Assembly: GCF_001280425.1 (NCBI RefSeq)
Contig: NZ_LIUF01000001.1
Span: 62,001 to 126,000 of the forward strand
DNA: 64,000 nucleotides
Direction: 5' to 3'
Source of the DNA: Haloarcula rubripromontorii
Lineage (GTDB): Archaea > Halobacteriota > Halobacteria > Halobacteriales > Haloarculaceae
The notes beneath the pieces are model-generated. The model was not told the DNA's origin, ran no database searches, and saw only the letters and a list, made by a program, of their open reading frames with translations. The position numbers were made by a program, and so were the translations under genes. Shown here piece after piece: positions 1-8,775 of this stretch (positions are counted from its first letter, which is position 1; every line of letters starts with the position of its first letter).

Positions 1-1283
1 CCGAGCAGGCCCGCGAGGCCGCCGAGCGCATCGGGATGCTGCTTCGTTCGACGGGGAAAGTAAAGCGCGGCCTCGGGACCATCCGCCAGGACGTGAACGT
101 CTCCATCGCCGAGGGCGCACGCATCGAACTGAAGGGCGTCCAGAGCCTCGACGACATCGACGACCTGGTCCGCAACGAGGTCCGCCGGCAGGTCGAACTG
201 CTGGACATCGCCGACGAACTCGCCGAGCGCGAGGCCTCGGTCGGCGAGCCACAGGACGTGACCGACGTGTTCGCGGACACGGACTCGGGAGTCATCGAGG
301 GCGCGCTCTCGTCGGGCGGCGACGTTCAGGCGGTTCTGCTGGAAGGCTTCGACGGCCTCGTCGGCCGCGAGATTCAGCCCGACCGCCGGCTCGGCACGGA
401 ACTGTCCGACCACGCCAAGCGCCACGGCGCGGGCGGCATCTTCCACACCGACGAACTGCCGGCCTACGGCGTCACCGAGGCGGAAGTCGAGGCGCTGCGG
501 GACGCTGTGGGGGCCGGCCCCGAGGACGCCGTCGCCATCGTCGCCGACGACCCGGAGACGGCCGAACTCGCCATCGACGCCGTTGCCGAGCGGGCCGAGA
601 CGGCGCTTGAGGGCGTCCCGGAGGAGACCCGGGACGCTAACGAGGACGCCACGTCGCGGTACCTCCGCCCGCTCCCCGGCGCGGCGCGGATGTACCCCGA
701 GACGGACGTGCCGCCGGTCGAACCGGACGTGACCGAAGTCGAGACGCCGGAACTGCTCACCGAGAAAGTCGACCGGTACGAGAGCGAGTTCGGCCTCGGC
801 TCCGGCCTCGCCGAGCAGGTCGCCTACGGCCAGCGGTGGCCGCTGTTCGAGGCGCTGGTCGAGGGCGAGGGCGTCGACCCGACGCTGGCCGCTGGCACGC
901 TAGAGTCGACGCTGACGGAACTCCGGCGCGACGATGTCCCCGTCGAGAACCTCACCGACGAGCACCTCCGCGGGGCGATACTGCTGGTCGACGGCGGCGA
1001 CGTGCCCCGGGAGGGCATCGAGGACCTGCTGACGGCGCTCGCCGAGGACCCGTCGCTCTCGGCCGAGGCCGCCGTCGAACAGGAGGACCTCGGCGGCGTC
1101 GACGAGTCGGAGGTCAGGGACGCCGTCGTCGAGGTCGTCGAGCGCCACGAGGACCAGGTCGCCGAGGAAGGGATGGGCGCGTTCTCGGCGCTGATGGGCG
1201 AGTGCATGGGCGCGCTCCGTGGCAAGGCCGACGGCGATACGGTCAGTGACGTGTTGCGCTCGGAGATCCAGAAGCGGGCTTAA
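1..1283 (+). CDS. gatE: Glu-tRNA(Gln) amidotransferase subunit E (3' part)
   Basis: This is the C-terminal part of archaeal GatE, which with GatD converts Glu-tRNA(Gln) to Gln-tRNA(Gln). The reading frame is open from base 3 without a start, so the N terminus lies upstream of the window; the first in-window ATG at 36 is internal. The GatB/GatE signature around RLGTIRQDVNVSI appears near the visible start as GLGTIRQDVNVSI, followed by the aspartyl-tRNA-synthetase-like insertion (GAGGIFHTDELPAYGV) that separates GatE from GatB. The C terminus is the helical YqeY-like tail (GAFSALMGECMGALRGKADG). The ending at 1283 converges with the next gene, overlapping it by 4 nt. Function is from family knowledge; identity is confident. 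Confidence 0.95.
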   Translation, partial: EQAREAAERIGMLLRSTGKVKRGLGTIRQDVNVSIAEGARIELKGVQSLDDIDDLVRNEVRRQVELLDIADELAEREASVGEPQDVTDVFADTDSGVIEGALSSGGDVQAVLLEGFDGLVGREIQPDRRLGTELSDHAKRHGAGGIFHTDELPAYGVTEAEVEALRDAVGAGPEDAVAIVADDPETAELAIDAVAERAETALEGVPEETRDANEDATSRYLRPLPGAARMYPETDVPPVEPDVTEVETPELLTEKVDRYESEFGLGSGLAEQVAYGQRWPLFEALVEGEGVDPTLAAGTLESTLTELRRDDVPVENLTDEHLRGAILLVDGGDVPREGIEDLLTALAEDPSLSAEAAVEQEDLGGVDESEVRDAVVEVVERHEDQVAEEGMGAFSALMGECMGALRGKADGDTVSDVLRSEIQKRA

Positions 1284-1699
1284 TTGCTTCGCTCGGGCTG
1301 CAAGGAGTCGATATCGACGGCGTTCGAGGTCAGTCCGTTACCGCTCGCCGACAGATCGTGCTCGAGCGTCGATTCGAGCAGCGGGACGAGGGCCGGCGCG
1401 TTCGGCCCGATGTCGACCATATCTTCCGACTGGTTGTACTGGACGACACCGGCATCGACCAGCCGCGGAAGGTGGTTGTGATAGAGGGCCGTGTAAATCG
1501 TGAGCCGCTCGTCGCGGTGCTGTTCAGCCGGTGTCCCGTGTTCGAACTCGGTCACCGTGTCCGCGAGCACAGCCAGTGAAACCGGTGTCGTGTACTGTGA
1601 AAGCCCGTACAGGAGGTACCGCCGATAGTGCGACGACAGGAGCGACAGTCGGTCGTCCAGCGGAAGCGAGTCGGGGATCTCGGTTTGTTTCGTATTCAT
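1280..1699 (-). CDS. DUF7344-type haloarchaeal protein, putative winged-helix regulator
   Basis: A 139-residue soluble protein. I chose the ATG at 1699 (MNTKQTEIPDS) because the open frame upstream of it, up to 1900, is low-complexity and lies antisense-free of family similarity. Residues about 10-100 resemble the haloarchaeal DUF7344 fold: RLSLLSSHYRRYLLYGL, then a segment on acidic charge, then YNHLPRLVDAGVVQY. The latter matches the 'LPRLxxAGxxxYD' wing motif also seen in the protein at 44793. It is the second gene of a minus-strand pair with the gene at 1746. A DNA-binding role is inferred from the fold type; no target is known. Its 3' end overlaps the gatE stop by 4 nt. Confidence 0.75.
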   Translation of the reverse strand: MNTKQTEIPDSLPLDDRLSLLSSHYRRYLLYGLSQYTTPVSLAVLADTVTEFEHGTPAEQHRDERLTIYTALYHNHLPRLVDAGVVQYNQSEDMVDIGPNAPALVPLLESTLEHDLSASGNGLTSNAVDIDSLQPERSN

Positions 1700-1745
1700 G
1701 TTGTATGGGGACAGATATCGTGTCAGATTCGGGGCGGTTCGAGTG

Positions 1746-2234
1746 CTATTGGACCACGGTACGCTCGTGCTCACGTTCCTCGGCAACGTCTGCGGTATCC
1801 CCGAGGGCGTTGACTCGGTCGACGACGCGGTGGACTGTTCCATCCCGCGTACAGGGCGCGACGTGCTGGAGGTCCCCGTCAACATACTCAGCGAGGGCAA
1901 GCGTCGGCAGCGTGATGACGGTGACCGACTCGTCGGAAACCATGTTCGTCACCGGGTGCTGCCAGTCGAAGGCGTCAAGCGAGGCATCGGAATCGCGTTC
2001 CCACTGTTCGAACATCGAAAGGCGCTCCAGCAGGTGTCGGCCCTCCGCAGTCCGCTGTGCGAGTCGCGGTTCGATCCGGCGTCCCCAGATCAGTATCGAC
2101 AGGTCCTCGATACGGCCAGCGTCTTCGAGAGCCTGTAACCGGTCGAGCACGTAGTGCTGATGTTGTCTTGCGTCTCCCGGACACAGGGACCGGACGAACA
2201 GTTCGACCCGAACAGGATTGGCAGTGGAATCCAT
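1746..2234 (-). CDS. Haloarchaeal HTH-associated family protein (function unknown)
   Basis: A 162-residue acidic protein starting at the ATG at 2234. The N-terminal half (VRVELFVRSLCPG, then LDRLQALEDAGRIEDLSILIWGRRI) has the layout of a family common in haloarchaeal genomes, often annotated as an HTH domain protein and found beside DUF7344 genes. I recognise the family layout but cannot assign a function. The next gene on the same strand begins 46 nt further on, so the two probably share a transcript. A candidate TATA box lies at about 2305-2311, with a CTAGG-TC-CCTAG palindrome between it and the start, which suggests a regulated promoter. Confidence 0.7.
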   Translation of the reverse strand: MDSTANPVRVELFVRSLCPGDARQHQHYVLDRLQALEDAGRIEDLSILIWGRRIEPRLAQRTAEGRHLLERLSMFEQWERDSDASLDAFDWQHPVTNMVSDESVTVITLPTLALAEYVDGDLQHVAPCTRDGTVHRVVDRVNALGDTADVAEEREHERTVVQ

Positions 2235-2535
2235 AGTGAGGTGGTGCGTATCCTGTGGGTCGCTACAGCGGTAACTGTCCTAAGTACTCTCTCTAGGTCC
2301 CTAGAATAAATCGGAGCAAACCGGAACCATGGCTGATATATCCGGGCCAGTCGATGATTAGTTAGTATGTGGATATGTGGTCCTTTCTCTGTCAGGTCGT
2401 CATTCGGTTACGGCTCCTTCATAGCCCAATAGACCGCTATTCGAGATGGTATTCATCACGTGCATGTGTTCAGAAGAAATATTAACAATCTAACTAGACA
2501 CCGGGCGTTAAGTAGCTCGCCGCCACACTTGACGC
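2235..2535. other. 301-bp divergent intergenic region
   Basis: This gap separates the minus-strand pair at 1280-2234 from the plus-strand sensor-regulator at 2536. It contains the palindrome at 2293-2304 beside an A/T-rich box for the leftward promoter. A GTTAAG box at about 2509-2514 lies 25 nt before the rightward start. The middle part is locally AT-rich compared with coding DNA. No convincing small ORF or RNA gene was seen. Confidence 0.5.
2293..2304. promoter_or_regulatory. 12-nt palindrome next to leftward TATA-like box
   Basis: CTAGG-TC-CCTAG forms a perfect 5-bp inverted repeat directly downstream (minus strand) of a TTTATT box at 2305-2311. Its position between promoter and gene fits an operator for the 1280-2234 pair. 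Binding is inferred only. Confidence 0.35.
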
Positions 2536-5010
2536 ATGGTTCCAAGTGTCGTGGATGGCCACGATATCCCTGCCCTGTATGGGCCAGCCATCGATACACT
2601 GCCGCTCATGTTTGCGATTGTAGATGCATCCGGGGTGATTCTCTCGACGAACGAGACGTGGCACGAGTTCGGCCAGGCAAACGGAACAGGGCTGACGCCG
2701 GGTACACTCGGCAAGAACTATCTCGATGCTGCTGACACGGCTGACGACACGACCGGGCAACAGGCGGCCGACGGAATCAGGGCCGTCCTTGCTGGCGAGC
2801 AAGCCTCCTTCGAACTTGAATACCCGTGTCACACTGAGTCGGCGAAACGGTGGTTCCGGTTGTACGTCGCCCCGTTTACCATCGACGGGGCGACGTTTGC
2901 GTCCATCGCACATATCGACATCACAGCCCGGAAACAGCGGGAGTTGGCCCTCGAATCGGCCTACGAGATCTGTACCGACGCGGACAGGACGTTCACTGAA
3001 CAGCTCGACGCGCTGTTAGAACTCGGCTGTGAGACGCTCGGTTCGCCGTTCGGGACTCTCTCCCGCGTCCACGGTGACGAGTACGTGTTCGAGGCAGTCA
3101 CTGCACCGCCGTCTGCTGACCTTGAGGGGGGCAGAACAACCAGTATCGAAACTCTCCCGAACTGCAGACACGTTGTCGAACACCGTGAACCGCTCGCGGT
3201 CAGCGATGTTGCAGCGGACGCCCCGGAACTCGCTGACTCGGAGTGGGGCATTGCGAACTACATCGGCGCGCCCGTGGTCGTGGACGGGGCCGTGTACGGG
3301 ACGTTCTGCTTCTACGGACTGGAACCGCGCGCGGCGGCGTACACGCAGTGGGACCTGACGTTCGTCCGGTTGCTCTCCGACTGGGCGGGCTACGAACTCG
3401 AACGAGAGCGCCGCACGGAGCAGCGCGATGCATTGAACACTGCCCTGCCGGACCCCAGTTTCATTATCGACGCGGAAGGGCGATTTCTCGACTGTCTGAC
3501 CGACCCCGAGACGATGCTGAAGGTAGACGAGACGGACACACTTGTTGGCCAGACGCTGCACGAGTTTCTCCCCCGCGACACCGCTGACTCGCTACTGGGG
3601 ACTGTTCGTGCAGCCCTGCGGAGCGGATCGTTTCAGTCCGTGGAGTACAGACTGCAGACTCCCGGTTGCCAGCGATGGTTCGAAGCGCGGGTCGCACCGC
3701 TGAAAAGTCGCGCGTACGACCTCGATACTGTCATCGTCGTCGCTCGGGACATCACCGCTCACAAAGACCGCGAGGCCGAACTCGAACGCCAGCGGGACGA
3801 GCTCAGACAGGCACAGCGGCTCAACGTGCTTGGTCGAGAAATTGCGAAGGCGCTACAGGACACACAGACGCGCGAGGAGATCGAATCGGCAGTGTGTGCG
3901 CACCTCACTGAATCGGACCTGTACCGGGCCGTGTGGGCCGGAAGCCGCGGGAGTGCAACCCAGATAACACTGGGTGCCGCCGCTGGGATTGCCACGGCGT
4001 CGCCGGAGCAGATTTCGCCGGGTGAGCACGGTCTTGCCATAGACGCCATCGAGACCGGGGAGGTACAGGTCGTTGCGGACATCGCCGACGTGTCGACTCA
4101 GTCGAACACCGAGATGGACCGCCCGCTAATCGCAGCCCATTGCTCCGTCGCGGCAGTTCCCCTGACAACTGGCCAGACCACGTACGGCGTCCTGATGGTG
4201 TACGCATCGACCAACACCACGATTGGCTGTCGTGAGTCGGACATCCTTGCCGATCTGGGGCGGCTTATCGCACTGTCTATCCAGCGCGTCCACAGTCAGC
4301 AATCACTGCAGGCGGCGACGACCGTTGAGCTAGAGTTCCTGACGCCAGATTCCGACGACATCTTCGCCACCCTCTCCGCGAAGCTTGACTGTTCGTTCAC
4401 ACTCGAACGGCGCGTCCCGACCAGTTCCGGTAGCAGCCTCCACTACGTTCGCGTCAGCGGCGTAGACACTGCCCAAGTGTGTCAGGCGCTTGCTGGGATG
4501 CCGTCGGTCGAATCCTGTGCTGTCGTCGAGACTGCGGCGGAGAACCGAGCGCCCCTGCTCGAAGTCACGCTCAACGAGATATCCGCATCGCCGCTTGACA
4601 CGCTCATAGATTACGGCGGGGCCGTGCGGCGAGCCGTGGCGGCTGACGGCGACCTGCGGTTCACAGCGGAGATGGCACCGGATATCAACGTCCGCGCTGT
4701 CGTTGAAGCGGTCCAAGAGGTAACGCCCGGGACGGAACTGCGGAGCAAGCAGTACGTCGACCAGCCGGTCTCGACGGTGACGGATTTCCGGACACGGATA
4801 CGCGACCGGCTGACGCCGAAACAGGCTGCCGCGCTCAAGACTGCCTACGCACGCGGCTACTACGACTGGCCGCGAGGGAGCGCCGCGGAGGAACTGGCCG
4901 AGACACTCGATATCTCCGCGCCGACCCTGCACTACCGGTTGCGGAAGGCCCACGACGCCGTCATCGGGGCGCTGTTTGACTACGGAACCGGACCCGAGAC
5001 ACTCGACTAA
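2536..5010 (+). CDS. PAS/GAF sensor with bacterio-opsin-activator type HTH
   Basis: An 824-residue cytoplasmic one-component regulator. Domains in order: PAS at about 18-130 (ending ITARKQRE), GAF at about 155-290, a second PAS at about 300-415 (ending DITAHKDRE), a coiled linker, a second GAF at about 440-600, then the bacterio-opsin-activator C-terminal region. That region ends in an HTH_10 at about 763-815 (LTPKQAAALKTAYARGYYDW, then LDISAPTLHYRLRKAHDAV). No membrane segments and no histidine kinase domain are visible. By family it should sense redox, light or small ligands and activate transcription. The sop2-htr2 operon lies 3 kb away, but nothing in the sequence shows that it is the target. 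The start is the ATG at 2536. Confidence 0.85.
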   Translation: MVPSVVDGHDIPALYGPAIDTLPLMFAIVDASGVILSTNETWHEFGQANGTGLTPGTLGKNYLDAADTADDTTGQQAADGIRAVLAGEQASFELEYPCHTESAKRWFRLYVAPFTIDGATFASIAHIDITARKQRELALESAYEICTDADRTFTEQLDALLELGCETLGSPFGTLSRVHGDEYVFEAVTAPPSADLEGGRTTSIETLPNCRHVVEHREPLAVSDVAADAPELADSEWGIANYIGAPVVVDGAVYGTFCFYGLEPRAAAYTQWDLTFVRLLSDWAGYELERERRTEQRDALNTALPDPSFIIDAEGRFLDCLTDPETMLKVDETDTLVGQTLHEFLPRDTADSLLGTVRAALRSGSFQSVEYRLQTPGCQRWFEARVAPLKSRAYDLDTVIVVARDITAHKDREAELERQRDELRQAQRLNVLGREIAKALQDTQTREEIESAVCAHLTESDLYRAVWAGSRGSATQITLGAAAGIATASPEQISPGEHGLAIDAIETGEVQVVADIADVSTQSNTEMDRPLIAAHCSVAAVPLTTGQTTYGVLMVYASTNTTIGCRESDILADLGRLIALSIQRVHSQQSLQAATTVELEFLTPDSDDIFATLSAKLDCSFTLERRVPTSSGSSLHYVRVSGVDTAQVCQALAGMPSVESCAVVETAAENRAPLLEVTLNEISASPLDTLIDYGGAVRRAVAADGDLRFTAEMAPDINVRAVVEAVQEVTPGTELRSKQYVDQPVSTVTDFRTRIRDRLTPKQAAALKTAYARGYYDWPRGSAAEELAETLDISAPTLHYRLRKAHDAVIGALFDYGTGPETLD

Positions 5011-5013
5011 ACG

Positions 5014-5739
5014 CTAGTCGTCTTCGGCACGCTCGATTCGCTGCCGGGCCTGCCGGAACAGGCCGCGGAGCGTCTTCGTCTCCCGACCGGTCGGTTGCGC
5101 ACGCCCGAGTACCCGACGGAACAGCCGCCGGGCCTTGTGCTGTTTCTCTTTGGGGTGGCCGATGGCCCGCAGGAACCGGTCAAACTCCTCGTGTAGTCCC
5201 TCGACAGCCGGCGTCTCGGCGAGAGTATGCAATTCATCGGGATGCTGGGTCGCGTCGACGGTCAGTTCGCGGAGTTCGTAGAGCACGATAGTGGCCGCCT
5301 GTCCGAGATTCAACACCGGATACGACGCGCTGGCCGGGATAGAGCAGATAACATCCAGCTGTGCGAGTTCGTCGTTGGAGAGTCCGACCCGCTCGCGACC
5401 GAAGACGACGCAGATGTCACCCTCGACATCCCGGAGCGAGTCAGCCAGGTCGGCCGGCGTCGTCGCCGGATACCGGACGTGGTTGGCCGGGTCCTCGTTC
5501 GTCGTCGCCGTGCAGGCGACAGTGTGGTAGTTCTCGACGATGTCGTCAAACGTCACCGTCCGGGCGTTCGGCAGGATGTCGTCACGAGCTTGCCCGGCAA
5601 AGCCGTACGCCTCGCCGTCCGGGTCCAACTCCGGCGGATCAACGAGCAGCAGCTCCGAGAGGCCGAAGTTCTTCATCGAGCGGGCGATGGTGCCGACGTT
5701 GCCCGGCGTCTCCGCATCGACGACAGCGACAGATATCAT
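5014..5739 (-). CDS. trmJ: tRNA (cytidine/uridine-2'-O-)-methyltransferase, TrmJ family
   Basis: A 241-residue SPOUT-class enzyme that 2'-O-methylates the ribose of tRNA (position 32 in characterised TrmJ proteins) using S-adenosylmethionine. The three SpoU motifs are visible: N14-VGTIAR with Arg20, FGRERVGL at 113-120, and the knot-forming [15 protein letters not shown] at 134-148. The C-terminal extension with basic helices ([14 protein letters not shown]) matches TrmJ rather than TrmH. The start ATG at 5739 overlaps the stop of the upstream 174-residue gene by 4 nt (ATGA), so the two are translationally coupled. It converges with the regulator ending at 5010. Confidence 0.88.
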   Translation of the reverse strand: MISVAVVDAETPGNVGTIARSMKNFGLSELLLVDPPELDPDGEAYGFAGQARDDILPNARTVTFDDIVENYHTVACTATTNEDPANHVRYPATTPADLADSLRDVEGDICVVFGRERVGLSNDELAQLDVICSIPASASYPVLNLGQAATIVLYELRELTVDATQHPDELHTLAETPAVEGLHEEFDRFLRAIGHPKEKQHKARRLFRRVLGRAQPTGRETKTLRGLFRQARQRIERAEDD

Positions 5740-6260
5740 ACGTCCAGATCGCTGAGGTCCATGTCGATTGTATCGAGGTCCGCTTCGTCCATTTGCTCGA
5801 CCTCCGCTTCGAGCCCCGGAATCGCTTCGTCCCTGTCGGGGGCCTCCGGTAGCGCTGTCGGCTCCTCATCGACGTGTTCGAGGCCGACGTACCCCTCCGG
5901 GGCGCGATTCCCGTCGAGGAACCACTCGTGGAAGGCCGAGGCCAGGTCAGTATCGCCAGCGTAGGCCTCACCGCCTTCCTCACGGAACCAGTAGATGAAG
6001 TCTGTCTCGTGATCCGAGCAGACAACAACCTCGCCCATCGGCTCGCCGTAAATCGCGTCGGCGACGTTGCACTGCTCGATGTCTTCGTCGCCGTGAATCA
6101 GCCAGCAGGCGTCACAGGGGTCGACAACCCGTTCTGCGAGCACCAGCAACCGTTGGCGGGTCTCCGGTTCCATCGTCTTGAGCGGCCGGACCCGTCCGTC
6201 CGACCCGAGCACGTCCTCGTCGAAACGCCAGCCCCGAAGCCCGATATTGACTTTGCTCAT
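5736..6260 (-). CDS. Conserved haloarchaeal protein with Cys cluster, unknown function
   Basis: A 174-residue soluble acidic protein of unknown function, first gene of a two-gene operon with trmJ. It has cysteines at CDACW, then QCNV, then VVCSDHETD, in the N-terminal 90 residues. This could be a metal site, but the spacing does not match a standard zinc ribbon that I recognise. The C-terminal 50 residues are mostly Asp/Glu and probably disordered. Coupling to trmJ by a 4-nt overlap suggests a linked role, perhaps in RNA handling, but this is inference only. Confidence 0.7.
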   Translation of the reverse strand: MSKVNIGLRGWRFDEDVLGSDGRVRPLKTMEPETRQRLLVLAERVVDPCDACWLIHGDEDIEQCNVADAIYGEPMGEVVVCSDHETDFIYWFREEGGEAYAGDTDLASAFHEWFLDGNRAPEGYVGLEHVDEEPTALPEAPDRDEAIPGLEAEVEQMDEADLDTIDMDLSDLDV

Positions 6261-6488
6261 ATCTCAAGATGGGAGAGTCCCGGACTAAAAGAGCGCGATG
6301 TGCCGGACGAACAGTGCCGGTCCGTCCGCGCTTCATCGTTGTCCGGGGGTGTGAGACGGGTGCCCTAACCGGTTACACGCTGTGGTGACTCGAAACGTAG
6401 ACAGTTCTAGGTAAATTTAACATAATTATTCTACCTAGCATTCGCAATCGGCGTCCAAATCAGGCAAAAGTATCAAGCCCGCCCAAAC

Positions 6489-6495
6489 ATTTATA
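6489..6495 (+). promoter_or_regulatory. TATA box of tfb
   Basis: ATTTATA lies about 33 nt before the tfb ATG at 6526, in the AT-rich stretch 6410-6500. The spacing predicts a transcript start within a few nucleotides of the start codon. Confidence 0.6.
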
Positions 6496-6525
6496 CGTGA
6501 TTGGCTTTTCTCCGTAAAAGAACAC

Positions 6526-7485
6526 ATGGAACGGCCGACGCGCCAGCGGGATTCTGAACAGGAGGAACGCGAGGAGGAGTCCGAGAGCACGGGCCAGCAG
6601 ACCTGCCCAGAGTGTGAGTCGGAGTCCATATCTAGCGACGGCGGTGGAGAGCTCGTCTGCGAGGACTGTGGCCTGGTCATCGAAGACGAGAACATCGACC
6701 GCGGGCCGGAGTGGCGGGCGTTCAATCACTCCGAACGCCAGTCCAAGTCACGCGTCGGAGCCCCCACGACCCAGACGATGCACGACAAGGGGCTGACAAC
6801 ACAGATCGACTGGAAGGACAAGGACGCCTACGGTCGGTCGCTATCCTCGGAGAAGCGGAGCCAGATGCACCGGCTGCGAAAGTGGCAGGAGCGCATCCGA
6901 ACCAAAGACGCCGGCGAACGGAACCTGCAGTTCGCACTGTCGGAGATCGACCGCATGGCCAGCGCGCTGGGCGTGCCCCGCTCAGTTCGTGAGGTCGCCT
7001 CGGTTATCTACCGGCGTGCGCTCAACGAGGACCTCATCCGCGGGCGCTCCATCGAGGGCGTCGCCACCGCCTGCCTGTACGCGGCCTGCCGTCAGGAAGG
7101 CATCCCACGCAGCTTGGAGGAGGTATCGGACGTTTCCCGGGTCGAGCAGAAGGAGATCGGGCGGACGTATCGGTACGTCGCCCAGGAACTCGAACTGAAG
7201 ATGGAGCCGGTCGACCCCAAGCAGTACGTCCCGCGGTTTGCGTCCGAGCTGGAACTCTCAGAGGAGGTCCAGTCAAAGGCCAACGAAATCATCGACACGA
7301 CTGCCGAGCAGGGCCTGCTCTCCGGAAAATCACCCACCGGCTACGCTGCCGCGGCTATCTACGCCGCCTCGCTGCTCTGTAACGAGAAGAAGACCCAGCG
7401 CGAGGTCGCCGACGTGGCCCAGGTGACAGAGGTCACCATCCGGAACCGCTATCAGGAGCAGATTGAAGCGATGGGCATCCACTGA
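6526..7485 (+). CDS. tfb: Transcription initiation factor IIB (TFB)
   Basis: A 319-residue archaeal TFIIB homologue that bridges TBP-bound promoter DNA and RNA polymerase. The N-terminal zinc ribbon has Cys27, Cys30, Cys45 and Cys48 (CPEC...CEDCG), followed by the B-finger/linker region with [11 protein letters not shown]. Two cyclin-like repeats follow at about 125-215 (including the [19 protein letters not shown] signature) and 225-310 ([17 protein letters not shown]). An acidic extension of about 25 residues precedes the ribbon, as in many haloarchaeal TFBs. Haloarchaea carry several tfb copies and I cannot say which paralogue this is. It is monocistronic with its own clear promoter. Confidence 0.95.
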   Translation: MERPTRQRDSEQEEREEESESTGQQTCPECESESISSDGGGELVCEDCGLVIEDENIDRGPEWRAFNHSERQSKSRVGAPTTQTMHDKGLTTQIDWKDKDAYGRSLSSEKRSQMHRLRKWQERIRTKDAGERNLQFALSEIDRMASALGVPRSVREVASVIYRRALNEDLIRGRSIEGVATACLYAACRQEGIPRSLEEVSDVSRVEQKEIGRTYRYVAQELELKMEPVDPKQYVPRFASELELSEEVQSKANEIIDTTAEQGLLSGKSPTGYAAAAIYAASLLCNEKKTQREVADVAQVTEVTIRNRYQEQIEAMGIH

Positions 7486-7627
7486 CTGGCCGCGCTCTGT
7501 TCATCGGTGGTCTCGCTGTCCGCTGTTCACGTACGGTCCTGCCAGCTGTGGCACGGTGCAGGCAGTCGGTACAGGACTGGTAGCAAGGAACGTGTAGAGC
7601 TATCTGTCTGGGCAGCGAACTGTCGGT

Positions 7628-7960
7628 ATGCCTGTTTCCCCCTCACAGAAGCGGATCGCACTCCTCGTCATCGGACTGGTGATCCTCTTTGCACCCGCGC
7701 TGTTTGTCCTCGCGACGCTTGAGTTTCTCATCCTGTCCGGCAACCTCGCGCTCAGCGATATTTCGCTCCTCGAATTCGTCGAGTTGTATCTTATCGACCT
7801 CGTGCTGTTCGTCCTGCTCGGGTACGGCGTCTACCGGCTGACGTTCTGGCTGATCCAAGACCAGCTTCCAGACGCACTTGCTACTGTCGACGAGACCGAG
7901 GCAGCCGGCACGACTGACGACACAGAGACAACCGGAACCGTCGGTGAGGAGCAATCCTGA
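7628..7960 (+). CDS. Small two-TM membrane protein, unknown function
   Basis: A 110-residue protein with two hydrophobic helices, at about 9-35 (IALLVIGLVILFAPALFVLATL) and 45-78, and a Thr/Glu-rich hydrophilic C-terminal tail of about 30 residues. No catalytic motif is visible. It stands alone: tfb ends 142 nt upstream, and the convergent sop2 gene ends 102 nt downstream. The short flanking gaps hold nothing else I can identify. Function unknown. Confidence 0.7.
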   Translation: MPVSPSQKRIALLVIGLVILFAPALFVLATLEFLILSGNLALSDISLLEFVELYLIDLVLFVLLGYGVYRLTFWLIQDQLPDALATVDETEAAGTTDDTETTGTVGEEQS

Positions 7961-8062
7961 CTGGCTCCCTCCCTGAGACGCTACAACGACGTGCAGTGAC
8001 TCTCTCGCAGAATTAGGACCGCTCGCATTTTCGAGGGCCGCTCACTCCGTTCGCGTCCCTCG

Positions 8063-8773
8063 CTAGTCTCCCGCAACCGCCGTCGGCTCCTCGGCAGTCT
8101 CACCGGCTGAGCCGAGGTCAATCATCGCCAGCAAGGCAATGACGCCGAAGCCGACTTTGGTCACCACGTCGAGGTAAACAATCACGAGTGTCGCTGTCTC
8201 GACGTCCATTAGTCCCAGTCCCGCCGCACCGAGCAGCCACACGGCTGGGTACACCAGCCAGAGAACGACGACAAAGTTCCGGAGCGTGCGGTACAGGCTG
8301 ATCTCTACGTCGGACAGGGTCGACTTCGCAGCCACCGCGATGTTCCGGTAGAGCAGAAAGATGACGCCGCCGAACAGCGCCGCACCGACTGCAAACAGCA
8401 GGTAACTCACTGGCGACGCAGTGATGGCACCGGCAAAGCCGAAGACGATAGTTAACGCCTGCAACACGACAAGCTTCACCGTGTCCCGCCGGCCCGCGCC
8501 AGCGAGCAGTGCCAGGAACCAGACGTTGAGCGGCGTCGTCAACAGCCAGTCAGCGTAACGGATGACGTACACTGTGTGGCCGCCGCTCTGTATCGACCCG
8601 AAGCCAAGCGCCATCAGCGCGTAGGCGACGATGGCGATACCCGGGATTGCGATCAACAGCAGGTACCGCTTCCGTGTCTCTTCTGGGACGAGCGTGTAGC
8701 CGTACGCCAGCACCGCCGTCCCGAGCAGTTCACCCAGTAGTCCCAGCGTGAACCAGGTCGTTATCGTTGCCAT
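8063..8773 (-). CDS. sop2: Sensory rhodopsin II (phototaxis photoreceptor)
   Basis: A 236-residue seven-helix retinal protein. The retinal lysine is Lys206 (VYLDVVTKVGFG). The counterion motif in helix C is Arg72-Tyr-Ala-Asp75-Trp76, with Thr79, Thr80 and Pro81. The bacteriorhodopsin Asp96 position is Phe86, so the proton donor is absent, as in sensory rhodopsins. Tyr175 (helix F) and Thr205, the pair needed for signalling in Natronomonas SRII, and Tyr200, which contacts the transducer, are all present, so SRII fits better than BR or SRI. An unusual feature is Asn83, where Natronomonas and Halobacterium SRII have Ile. The gene starts 2 nt after the transducer stop, giving an htr2-sop2 operon. 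Expected role: blue-light avoidance through HtrII. Confidence 0.9.
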   Translation of the reverse strand: MATITTWFTLGLLGELLGTAVLAYGYTLVPEETRKRYLLLIAIPGIAIVAYALMALGFGSIQSGGHTVYVIRYADWLLTTPLNVWFLALLAGAGRRDTVKLVVLQALTIVFGFAGAITASPVSYLLFAVGAALFGGVIFLLYRNIAVAAKSTLSDVEISLYRTLRNFVVVLWLVYPAVWLLGAAGLGLMDVETATLVIVYLDVVTKVGFGVIALLAMIDLGSAGETAEEPTAVAGD

Positions 8774-8775
8774 TG

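Noticed and set aside
3243..3587. Arg-rich plus-strand ORF inside the PAS/GAF regulator
   Set aside because: Out-of-frame shadow of the 824-residue gene, with typical Arg/Gly/Pro bias and no independent promoter.
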